A stretch of DNA of 16,369 nucleotides from Bacillota bacterium (GTDB lineage Bacteria; Bacillota; Clostridia; Acetivibrionales; DTU013): assembly GCA_023435805.1 (NCBI GenBank), contig JAEZMC010000103.1, positions 1 through 16,369 of the forward strand, written 5' to 3'. Shown one piece after another: positions 7,445 through 14,237 of the stretch. Position numbers and translations under genes: made by a program. The notes below the pieces were generated by a model. That model ran no database searches, had not been told where the DNA came from, and was given only the letters and a program-made list of their open reading frames with translations. Position 1 is the stretch's first letter. Every line of letters begins with the position of its first letter.

Positions 7445-7963
7445 TCATTCAGTGTCGCCATCGGATAAACACAAACTCTGGCGGGGATTAAAACCTAAAT
7501 TTGTGAACTCCGAACTCAGAAAGTCAATGCGGGTGGGCGTCACTTTGATAAGGTACAATGTGGCAGGAAGCTTTTTCAGGCTGTCGGCAGAAAGCTTCTT
7601 GAAGGCCAGTAGGTCCATGTATTCCTCCGTCCACGGCTCCACAAGCTCTGCGATACCCGAGATCTGCATTCCGCCTAATTTACCGAAGCCTGTATAGCTG
7701 TCGTAAATGGCAAGGCAAACATTTTTGTTGTCCTCCAGTCCACGGAACTTCAGACCGCCCTCAGTAAACAGCCAGAATCTCCCGTCTTTATAGTTGTACT
7801 CTATGGGCGTGCAGCGGATAAAATCACCGCACCCGGTAGCCAGGGCGCAAGTATTGTGAGTGCTGATATACTTTTCTATCCGGGCCAAAAGCACGTCATC
7901 ATCCATCCGGTCTGCGTTCCCGTCCTTTTCCATCCAATACGTGGCCGCTTTCTTATAATCCAT
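7445..7963 (-). CDS. Pyridoxamine 5'-phosphate oxidase family (FMN-binding split barrel) protein
   Basis: A 172-residue protein with the split-barrel pattern of PNPOx-like proteins: an N-terminal helix (1-34), then strands around 36-45 (NTCALATGC), 50-57, 62-68 (RFWLFTEGG), K72-FRGLEDNKNVCLAIYD (72-88) and GMQISGIAELV (98-108), and a final strand YLIKVTPTRIDFL (137-149). The pattern of a short polar strand, LFTEGGLKFRGLEDNKNV and a following helix is that of FMN- or F420-type nitroimidazole-resistance and general stress-like members. The true cofactor and substrate are unknown; it is probably not the B6 biosynthetic enzyme. The start follows GAAGGTG at a suitable distance. It is first gene of a pair with the flavodoxin-domain protein; upstream, 7964-8081 shows no clear promoter or terminator. 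Confidence 0.82.
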   Translation of the reverse strand: MDYKKAATYWMEKDGNADRMDDDVLLARIEKYISTHNTCALATGCGDFIRCTPIEYNYKDGRFWLFTEGGLKFRGLEDNKNVCLAIYDSYTGFGKLGGMQISGIAELVEPWTEEYMDLLAFKKLSADSLKKLPATLYLIKVTPTRIDFLSSEFTNLGFNPRQSLCLSDGDTE

Positions 7964-8081
7964 AAAAACACACCTTCTATGCTATTGCGCTGCGATTCGG
8001 ATTTACTTACCTAACCTGTTCTTTCACCAGAGTAACACATCCATTCTGCTAACTCAACAATCAATTTCCATTTTCTGTTTA

Positions 8082-8735
8082 TTATTTCCGTCCTCCACGT
8101 TTCTGATAATCCTTTTGAATCTCGTCATTCCAGCCTTCCGGCATTATAGAACATTCGCGGAATGTGGCGACCGCTTCACTCATCGCGCGGAAATTGAGTT
8201 CAACGCCTTTTTTGTCAGCATGGTAGTTCTGGGCCCGGTCAGCGGCGATCCCGAAGCGGCCGGCGGTCTCTACCGCGTCGATGTTCGCGCCAAGGAATAT
8301 AAACTCCCATCCGTACTCAGCCCTTTGACGCTCTATTTGAGCCTTGACTTTCTGCGCTGAATACTCCCGGCTGGAATTTTCCTCACCGTCTGTAATAATA
8401 ACAAACATCACTTTTTCAGCGCGATAGTCTTCGGCGGTGTGCTTCTGAGCGTTGCCGATTTTGTGAATTGTCCTGCCTATCGCGTCAAGGAGCGCAGTCG
8501 AGCCACCGACGGAATACTCTTTATCGGTGATCGGTCTGACTGCCTTGATGTCAATTCGGTCGTGAAGCAGTTCGTAACTGTTATCGAATAGGACGGTTGT
8601 AATATGGCATTCGCCCTCAACCGCCTTTTGCTTTTCGAGCATGGAGTTGTATCCGCCAATGGTATCGGTCTCCAATCCACCCATCGAGCCACTCTTATCA
8701 AGTATGAATACCAGTTCGGTTAATCCTTTTTTCAT
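8082..8735 (-). CDS. von Willebrand factor type A (vWA) domain protein with intact MIDAS
   Basis: A 217-residue protein that is essentially one vWA domain. Numbering from the upstream ATG at 8741 (two residues earlier), the metal-ion-dependent adhesion site is complete: D15-K-S17-G-S19 after the first strand (ELVFILDKSGSM), T82 in GGSTALLDAIG and D118 in VIITDGEENS. There is no signal peptide or membrane segment, so it acts in the cytoplasm, unlike surface adhesins. Cytoplasmic vWA proteins of this type occur with tellurite-resistance-like, MoxR and other stress modules and bind partner proteins through the metal. ATG 8735 is preferred because AGGAGG is only 2 nt before ATG 8741 but 8 nt before 8735. 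It lies 145 nt downstream of the macro-domain gene. GC content is visibly higher than in neighbouring genes. Confidence 0.87.
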   Translation of the reverse strand: MKKGLTELVFILDKSGSMGGLETDTIGGYNSMLEKQKAVEGECHITTVLFDNSYELLHDRIDIKAVRPITDKEYSVGGSTALLDAIGRTIHKIGNAQKHTAEDYRAEKVMFVIITDGEENSSREYSAQKVKAQIERQRAEYGWEFIFLGANIDAVETAGRFGIAADRAQNYHADKKGVELNFRAMSEAVATFRECSIMPEGWNDEIQKDYQKRGGRK

Positions 8736-8795
8736 TGCCATGTCCTCCTCAAGTTTTTTAATAACTTAAGGATACCTCTCCGAGACCGGCAAATG

Positions 8796-8812
8796 GTCGC
8801 TCCGAAAGCGAC
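8796..8812 (-). other. Hairpin in the leader of the vWA gene
   Basis: GTCGCT and AGCGAC pair perfectly around a 5-nt loop (TTCGG on the minus strand). There is no U-run after it, so it is not a standard terminator. It sits in the 145-nt gap between the macro-domain stop and the vWA start and could be an RNA processing or stability element. Confidence 0.35.
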
Positions 8813-8880
8813 AAATTACGTTATATGTATGATTCTATCAAATTCTGACAGGCGTGAGCGGCACCAGGTCACTGTATCGC

Positions 8881-9891
8881 TTACCCTCCCAACAGCGGCT
8901 GGTCATACCTGAACAGCATCTCGTTAATCTCAAAGATATCAAATCTACCGTTGACGATGAAGTATTCGACTATAACATCAAACATCTGGCTATGGGATAG
9001 TGCAAAACCAGCTCTTTCCAGAAGGTCGTCGGTTTCTTCAAGGGATAGCTCCAAGGCCACGGCAAGTGCGATGGCAGTACGCTTGCTCGGCATATACCCC
9101 TTGTTGCTTCTGATCTTGGAGAACAGCTTGCGGTCGAGGTTGGCGCGTTTATAAACCTCAACATCCGTCTTGCCCTTGGAGTCGATCAGCCGCAAAAGTG
9201 TCTCGGAGAACGGCTCGTCAAGATTACCAACCAAGTCCTCAATTCCGCTGTCCATCACATCTTCAGAGATTACAGACTTTGGAGCGGCGGCTTCGGCCGT
9301 CTGTATCGCATCCATCTCAACCTGTAATAACTGGCCTCGGCGGTGTAAATCAGCAAAACCGCCTATGTAGTTTTCATCAATGAATGCCCTGACCTCGCCG
9401 AGTAGCTTCTCGCTTACAGCAAACGCATCCTTGTCGAACACCGCCAGCAATACTTCCATGTCGTGGTCGGCAAGGAAGTCCTGAATTGCAGAGGAGGCAA
9501 CGCGGAGAGCTTCCGCTTTCGGGTAGCCATAGATACCGCTGGAAATCAACGGGAACGCGACGCTCTCGCAGCTGTTTTCCATGGCGCGTTTTAATGAATT
9601 AGTATAGCAGGCACGGAGTAATCCCTCTTCGCCGTGCTGACCATCAATATAGACGGGTCCGGCCGTATGTATCACATACTTCGCCGGCAGCCGGAACCCT
9701 GGAGTAATAACCGCTTCGCCAGTCTGAATGGGGGCCAGCTTATCGCAGGCAGCTTGAAGCTCGACGGCTCCCGCCGCTTTGAATATGGCTCCGCAAACGC
9801 CGCCTCCCATCTGAAGCGCTGTATTCGCGGCATTGACAATTGCATCCGCTTGAACTTTCGTGATGTCCTGCCGGACTATGGAAAATGACAT
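8881..9891 (-). CDS. Macro domain protein with C-terminal HTH-like region
   Basis: A 336-residue two-part protein. Residues 1-172 are a macro domain: D9 (adenine contact), IVNAAN (18-23), GGGVCGAI (29-36), GEAVITPGF (58-66), YVIHTAGPVY (72-81) and SSGIYGYP (117-124), all ligand loops for ADP-ribose. It is close in type to bacterial ADP-ribose-1''-phosphate/O-acetyl-ADP-ribose deacetylase-like macro domains, so either ADP-ribosyl hydrolase or binding activity is possible. A linker (173-225) leads to a helical region (226-334: SETLLRLIDSKG, YKRANLDRKLFSKIRSNK, PSKRTAIALAVALELSLEET) that resembles an XRE-like helix-turn-helix followed by a closing helical motif. The start is well supported by GGAGGGG 6 nt before the ATG. 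The next gene in the same direction encodes a vWA protein. GC content is about half, versus about 37-40% in flanking genes judged by eye. Confidence 0.87.
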   Translation of the reverse strand: MSFSIVRQDITKVQADAIVNAANTALQMGGGVCGAIFKAAGAVELQAACDKLAPIQTGEAVITPGFRLPAKYVIHTAGPVYIDGQHGEEGLLRACYTNSLKRAMENSCESVAFPLISSGIYGYPKAEALRVASSAIQDFLADHDMEVLLAVFDKDAFAVSEKLLGEVRAFIDENYIGGFADLHRRGQLLQVEMDAIQTAEAAAPKSVISEDVMDSGIEDLVGNLDEPFSETLLRLIDSKGKTDVEVYKRANLDRKLFSKIRSNKGYMPSKRTAIALAVALELSLEETDDLLERAGFALSHSQMFDVIVEYFIVNGRFDIFEINEMLFRYDQPLLGG

Positions 9892-10005
9892 CGATACCCC
9901 TCCGTTTCACCTTCGAGCGAACTATTTCGTTTAAGAAACCTTTGCCTGCTCAATACTCCTCTTCGGAATGAAATCGACCGGTCGGGCGAATCGTTCCTTA
10001 CGGAT

Positions 10006-10839
10006 CTATGCCACAGCAAAATACAACAGCACAATTATGCCAAGCGCAATCCGGTACCACCCAAATACCTTAAAATCGTGTTTCTTTATATAGGCCATTA
10101 AGAATTTAATAACCAGTATGGATACGACAAAGGCGACCGCCATTCCAATCACCAATATCAGCAGCTCCGAACCTGTGAAAGCAAATCCGAATTTCATCAT
10201 TTTTAAAGCGCTCAAACCAAACATAACGGGAACAGCCAGGAAAAATGTAAACTCTGCCGCCGCAACGCGGGATACTCCTATCAGTAACGCGCCTATAATG
10301 GTTGCTCCCGAACGGGATGTACCGGGAATAATGGATAACACTTGGAACAGCCCGATCATTAAAGCAGTTTTGTAGGTGATATCGGATAATTCACCCACAG
10401 TCGGAACACGCTTTTTATTCCAATTTTCAATAAGAATAAAAGCTATTCCATAAATAATCAGCGCTGCCGCAATCACGATCGGAGTATGGAGATGCGTTTC
10501 AATGTAGTCATCAAAAAGAATGGTTACAATTGCACCTGGGATACAGGCCACCACGATCTTAAACCAGAGTGAAAACGTATCCTTTTTAATAACTGGCTGC
10601 GTTTTATCCCTCCACTGGAAAGGAAGCATCTTATTCCAGAACATCACTACAACAGCCAGGATCGCTCCAAGCTGAATCACAAAAATAAACATTTCCTTAA
10701 AGGCTTCACTTGCATTTAGCTGCAAAAATTGATCGACAAGCAGCATATGTCCAGTACTGCTGATCGGCAGCCATTCTGTAATACCCTCGACAATACCAAG
10801 AAAAATCACTTTTAGTATCTCAATAAAACTCAATTCCAT
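10006..10839 (-). CDS. uppP: Undecaprenyl-diphosphatase (UppP/BacA)
   Basis: A 277-residue polytopic membrane enzyme that dephosphorylates undecaprenyl diphosphate so the lipid carrier can be reused for peptidoglycan; overexpression of this family gives bacitracin resistance. Both active-site signatures are present: E18-GIT-E22-WLPISSTGH (the E-x3-E motif and the first serine-rich segment) and PGTSRSG (172-178) with R176. About seven to eight hydrophobic segments and a length close to the usual 265-280 fit. The longest frame starts with TTG at 10878, but GGGGG sits inside that extension, about 10 nt before ATG 10839, and the ATG gives the standard N-terminus, so I use 10839. It appears to be a single-gene unit with its own promoter at 10939-10967; no terminator was seen in 9892-10005. 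Confidence 0.95.
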   Translation of the reverse strand: MELSFIEILKVIFLGIVEGITEWLPISSTGHMLLVDQFLQLNASEAFKEMFIFVIQLGAILAVVVMFWNKMLPFQWRDKTQPVIKKDTFSLWFKIVVACIPGAIVTILFDDYIETHLHTPIVIAAALIIYGIAFILIENWNKKRVPTVGELSDITYKTALMIGLFQVLSIIPGTSRSGATIIGALLIGVSRVAAAEFTFFLAVPVMFGLSALKMMKFGFAFTGSELLILVIGMAVAFVVSILVIKFLMAYIKKHDFKVFGWYRIALGIIVLLYFAVA

Positions 10840-11060
10840 TATGATAAATCCCCCTTTTAAAATACTGTTAAGCCGCAAAAAACGACACCAAAACGGTGCT
10901 GCTCAATACCAATAAAGACGGATAGTCCGTACTTGCCAATTTTATCAGAAAACGTGTTCCATGTACATCTTTCCCCTTTACTTAAGTAGTTTGCTGCGCA
11001 AGGCTGCAATTTCAGCATCTGTTTGAACAGGGAAATATACAAGAAACCTCGTTACAATAG
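10840..11060 (-). other. uppP upstream region: leader with two small hairpins, no convincing gene
   Basis: This stretch, together with the terminator region to its right, is the longest gene-free interval. Downstream of the proposed promoter the minus-strand transcript can form ACGGA/TCCGT (10918-10930) and CACC/GGTG (10886-10898); the second is followed by six Ts (10877-10882), like a weak attenuator. A 61-codon frame (10857-11042) contains a segment, KYGLSVFIGIEQHRF, that faintly recalls the N-terminus of MBL-fold hydrolases, but it has no ribosome site and ends within the leader. I do not call it a gene. Confidence 0.35.
10939..10967 (-). promoter_or_regulatory. Putative uppP promoter
   Basis: On the minus strand TGTACA (10962-10967), a 17-nt spacer and TAAAAT (10939-10944) preceded by TG (extended -10). 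The predicted transcript would have a leader of about 95 nt before the ATG at 10839. Four of six -35 bases match the consensus. Confidence 0.42.
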
Positions 11061-11091
11061 AAAAAACCTTCGACACCTTCCGTGTCAAAGG
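11061..11091 (-). terminator. Rho-independent terminator of the kinase-regulator-binding-protein operon
   Basis: A 10-bp stem with one mismatch, CCTTCGACAC (11067-11076) against GTGTCAAAGG (11082-11091), a 5-nt loop, and six Ts on the minus strand (11061-11066). It lies about 145 nt after the solute-binding protein stop. A further hairpin, GCTGAC-3 nt-GTCAGC (11106-11120), precedes it. Between the stop and the terminator there is no gene of credible length. Confidence 0.72.
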
Positions 11092-11235
11092 CTTATTTTT
11101 AAGGTGCTGACCCTGTCAGCTTTTACGTTCATAATCGTTACTCCATAGCATCTTTTAGAGAACGGATCAACAATACTCCTGCTTGACAGTCACAGGAAAC
11201 CATTGAAACACTTTGGCAAGGCAGAGTGCTCCTCA

Positions 11236-12570
11236 TCATTTCTTCTGCTGTCTCCTCAGTTCGTCAGCCGCTGCCTTCAGCGCCTGTTCCGGCGTCTGGC
11301 TCCGGTCCTTGAGGACCTTGAACATCACACTTGATTTTACAAGCTCCTGGGCTGCCGAGTTCAAATCACCCATATTCGGGGAAGGAATCTCGTCCTTCAT
11401 GCCCAGGAGTATATTGAACACTTTTTCGTTGTTGAAATACGGGTCCGGCTGTTGAAGCTCCGGAGAGTCCCAGACTTCCCATCTGATCGGGTCGAACTTG
11501 AGCTCCTGCCAGATCCTGATGTTGCTCTCCTCTGAAAGCTTCGCATAGGCAAGAAAATTCACTGCGTCATCCTGAAACTTGCTTTGTTTCATTACGGCAG
11601 TTCCTGAACCCCCAATACCGGCAGACCTCATGTCCCCGTCTTCCCACACAGGCATCGGTCGGACCATTACCTTCCCCTTCAGAGCAGGCATGTATGCAAG
11701 GAACCTGCTCATGTACCACATAGGCATGATAAGTGACGCCATTCCGCCTTTGTTCATAAATGTGAAAAACTCCTCTGAGCCTGTCGTTCCGCCCGGCATC
11801 AGAATTGCTATTTTATCCTTGTATACCATGTCCTGCATGGATTGTAAGGTCTTGATGTTTATATCGCTGTCAAGAATGACATTGCCATTTCTATCCAGAT
11901 AATCGGAGCCTCTCTGGATAATCATAGGCCAGAACGGTCTTTGGTCTGTTACCTCAAAGGCAGTCATAGGCTTTCCGGTAGCGGCTGCTACCTTCTTTCC
12001 CGCCTCTGTATAATCCGCCCAGGTCCGTATCATGTCTACATTAATCTGAGCCTGGTCAACTAGATCCTTATTGTAATATACTACGGTAGCCCCTACGTGG
12101 AAACACACTCCGTAAAATTTGCCGTTTCTGCTGTAAATGTCAAACCTTGACTGCACAAACTTATCCTTTTCAGGCTCGATGATCTTGTTCAGCTCAACCA
12201 GCTGTATGTCACCCTTCAGAAAGTTTGAAAAAAAGTTGATGTTGATATCCGCCATATCCGGCGCACCGACTCCGGATTGAATGGCAATCAGCAGTTTGTT
12301 ATGCATCTCAGCATTGGGATATACAACAACAGTGAGATCGATTGGAGCGTCAGGGTTGGACTGATTCCACAACTCCTTTGTTTTAAGGTAGAAGGGCTTG
12401 TGAATATCCTGGAATGTCCACAACGTTAGTTTTACCGGATTGAGCGGTCCCGTTCCGGATGATGAACTGACAGGCTGGCCTGGCTCGCTGCCGGTGCCGA
12501 TGCTGCACCCGATTGCAGCTGGATACCAAATGAATGTGACGACAAGTAGAGCAATGATCGTTTTTTTCAT
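11236..12570 (-). CDS. Extracellular solute-binding lipoprotein (family 1, carbohydrate type)
   Basis: A 444-residue exported lipoprotein. Residues 1-22 form a lipoprotein signal peptide (MKK, hydrophobic core, lipobox AAIG-C22), followed by a Ser/Gly/Pro-rich linker to about 46. The mature part has the periplasmic-binding-protein family 1 pattern: VKLTLWTFQDIHKPF (46-60), a substrate-loop region GAPDMADININFF, then GKFYGVCFHVGATVVYYNKDL and FTFMNKGGMASLIMPMWY, typical of sugar-binding proteins of Firmicutes. Its role would be to capture an extracellular sugar or oligosaccharide at the membrane. It lies 38 nt after the response regulator and should be co-transcribed with the kinase. No permease or ATPase gene follows before the terminator, so it may present ligand to the kinase or serve a transporter encoded elsewhere. 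The ribosome site is GAAGGGAG. Confidence 0.87.
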   Translation of the reverse strand: MKKTIIALLVVTFIWYPAAIGCSIGTGSEPGQPVSSSSGTGPLNPVKLTLWTFQDIHKPFYLKTKELWNQSNPDAPIDLTVVVYPNAEMHNKLLIAIQSGVGAPDMADININFFSNFLKGDIQLVELNKIIEPEKDKFVQSRFDIYSRNGKFYGVCFHVGATVVYYNKDLVDQAQINVDMIRTWADYTEAGKKVAAATGKPMTAFEVTDQRPFWPMIIQRGSDYLDRNGNVILDSDINIKTLQSMQDMVYKDKIAILMPGGTTGSEEFFTFMNKGGMASLIMPMWYMSRFLAYMPALKGKVMVRPMPVWEDGDMRSAGIGGSGTAVMKQSKFQDDAVNFLAYAKLSEESNIRIWQELKFDPIRWEVWDSPELQQPDPYFNNEKVFNILLGMKDEIPSPNMGDLNSAAQELVKSSVMFKVLKDRSQTPEQALKAAADELRRQQKK

Positions 12571-12608
12571 TTTGCCGCTTCTCCCTTCAAACTACAAGTG
12601 TGTGCTGT

Positions 12609-14237
12609 TCATTTTCTGCAAACCTGCTCATATTCCAAAGGAGTCATCCCCACAACCTCTTTGAATACTCTGAAGAAGTAGTTGTAGTTGTTAAAGCCAA
12701 CCTTCGCAACGATTTCCTTGAACCTGAACTCGCCATTCTCAATAAGGTTCTTTGCATTTTCAACCCTGATACGGTTCAGATACTCCACAAAACCGATCCC
12801 GCAATCTTCCTTGAAGACCCTGCTTATATACGAATTGGTGACACCTGAAAATTCCGCGATCTCACTTAAAGAAATATCCTTTTTAAAGTTTTTGTTCACA
12901 TACTCGATTACCTTTTTGGTAATTTCACTGTATTTATCGCCGATCTTCATCTTTCCCAGGATTGAAATCAGCTTTTCATACAACCCCATTATCCACTCCT
13001 TGATATCCATTACGGTTTCATACTTCTGCATCATGTTGTAGGGTATCTCTTCATTTGTATATATCTGTGAAATCTCCAGTCCTGTCTCTTTGGTGACCTT
13101 ATTTACTATATTTATAAGCTCGGCACAAATCATTTGGGTTGACTTGCTCCCCAGGCGATTTTTCTGGATTCTTTCAAAAATACCATCAATATGCTGCTTT
13201 ACCTTTTCACTGTCCAGTTCTCTCAGTGCAGAGGTCAGGTTCTTTTCATCCCTTATGTCCAGGCACAGGAAACCGTCTTTGTTGTTCTTGGTTGTATCTT
13301 CAATAAAAATGCTGTTTTTCCCCTTATAAAACTTGTCCTTAAGCATGAGGTCTGCTTCCCGGTATGCCTTTGAAATCTCTGATATATCATGACAGACTTT
13401 GCTTACGCTGAAGCAGGCTGACACATTCAGATATTTTTTAATTCCGGATCTTATCCTGTCAATCACTGTAAAAAGGCTGTTATATATGAACAGCATGCTA
13501 TAGACATCCCCCAGCGAGAAAACGATCACAAATCTTCCTTTTGATATATGCACGATGGTCGCTTTATTCCAATCATTCAGGATTTCCCTGGTCATCTCCA
13601 GGAAAGTCCTGGTCAGTACGTCCATTTCCTTGGAAGAATACTTGTCTTCAATGAATGCAAAGTCATCTATTTCTGCTATCGCAACGACAAGATTTTTTTT
13701 ATCCAGACCTATGCCAAGGGTGGAAATGGAGCTTTCGATTTCATCGTTGTCCGTTATGTCCCCCATTACCAGCCTTTGTATGAACTCCTTGCACAATATG
13801 GACTTTCTGCTGGAGAGCTGCTCTGTTATCATAACCTGCTGGCTGCATTCATTTCTGTATTCCATAACAGCTTCACGGGTTGTTTCCAAAATATCGAGGA
13901 GTGTCTTTGCGTTCAGATGATGCTTGAGTACATAGTCCACCGCGCCTTTTTTCATACTCTGCCTGACATAGTTGAAATCATCATATGCACTCAGGGCAAT
14001 AACCCTTATTTGCGGCCAGTTTTTATTGATATGGTCTATCAATTCAACACCGCTCATACTGGGCATCTGCATATCGGTAATCACGATATCGGGCAGTTCA
14101 TTCTCTATGAGCTGTATTGCTCCGGGTACATTGGCTGCCTCTCCCATTATGTAGAATCCTGCCTTTTCCCAGTCAATTACCGTCTTTAAATCGGTCCTTG
14201 AAAAAGCGTCATCATCTACTATCAGTACTTTCAACAT
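12609..14237 (-). CDS. Response regulator, receiver plus AraC-type DNA-binding domain (YesN-like)
   Basis: A 542-residue cytoplasmic transcription factor. The receiver domain (1-120) has the acidic pocket D8-D9-D10, phosphoacceptor D55 (IVITDMQMPS), S83 (ALSAYDD) and K105. A long middle region (about 140-420) resembles the poorly conserved linker domain seen in YesN-type regulators. The C-terminal 100 residues (about 440-542) hold two helix-turn-helix units of the AraC family: SLSEIAEFSGVTNSYISRVF, and FKEIVAKVGFNNYNYFFRVF followed by GMTPLEYE. It overlaps the kinase gene by 26 nt, and the solute-binding gene follows after 38 nt. Family members usually activate carbohydrate uptake or glycoside hydrolase genes; the target here is probably the operon itself or a neighbouring sugar locus. 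The start has GGAGA about 12 nt upstream. Confidence 0.92.
   Translation of the reverse strand: MLKVLIVDDDAFSRTDLKTVIDWEKAGFYIMGEAANVPGAIQLIENELPDIVITDMQMPSMSGVELIDHINKNWPQIRVIALSAYDDFNYVRQSMKKGAVDYVLKHHLNAKTLLDILETTREAVMEYRNECSQQVMITEQLSSRKSILCKEFIQRLVMGDITDNDEIESSISTLGIGLDKKNLVVAIAEIDDFAFIEDKYSSKEMDVLTRTFLEMTREILNDWNKATIVHISKGRFVIVFSLGDVYSMLFIYNSLFTVIDRIRSGIKKYLNVSACFSVSKVCHDISEISKAYREADLMLKDKFYKGKNSIFIEDTTKNNKDGFLCLDIRDEKNLTSALRELDSEKVKQHIDGIFERIQKNRLGSKSTQMICAELINIVNKVTKETGLEISQIYTNEEIPYNMMQKYETVMDIKEWIMGLYEKLISILGKMKIGDKYSEITKKVIEYVNKNFKKDISLSEIAEFSGVTNSYISRVFKEDCGIGFVEYLNRIRVENAKNLIENGEFRFKEIVAKVGFNNYNYFFRVFKEVVGMTPLEYEQVCRK

Noticed and set aside
10857..11042. A 61-codon minus-strand frame with faint similarity to MBL-fold N-termini
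   Set aside because: No ribosome site, no metal motif, and it overlaps the proposed uppP promoter and leader.
11085..11132. A 15-codon minus-strand frame with a GGAG ribosome-like site after the solute-binding gene, possibly the N-terminus of a lost permease
   Set aside because: Too short to show homology, and it runs into the terminator stem; no membrane segment is present.
13548..14189. Long plus-strand open frame (213 codons) opposite the response regulator
   Set aside because: It is antisense to a clearly coding receiver and linker region, has no recognisable domain, and reflects codon bias of the real gene.
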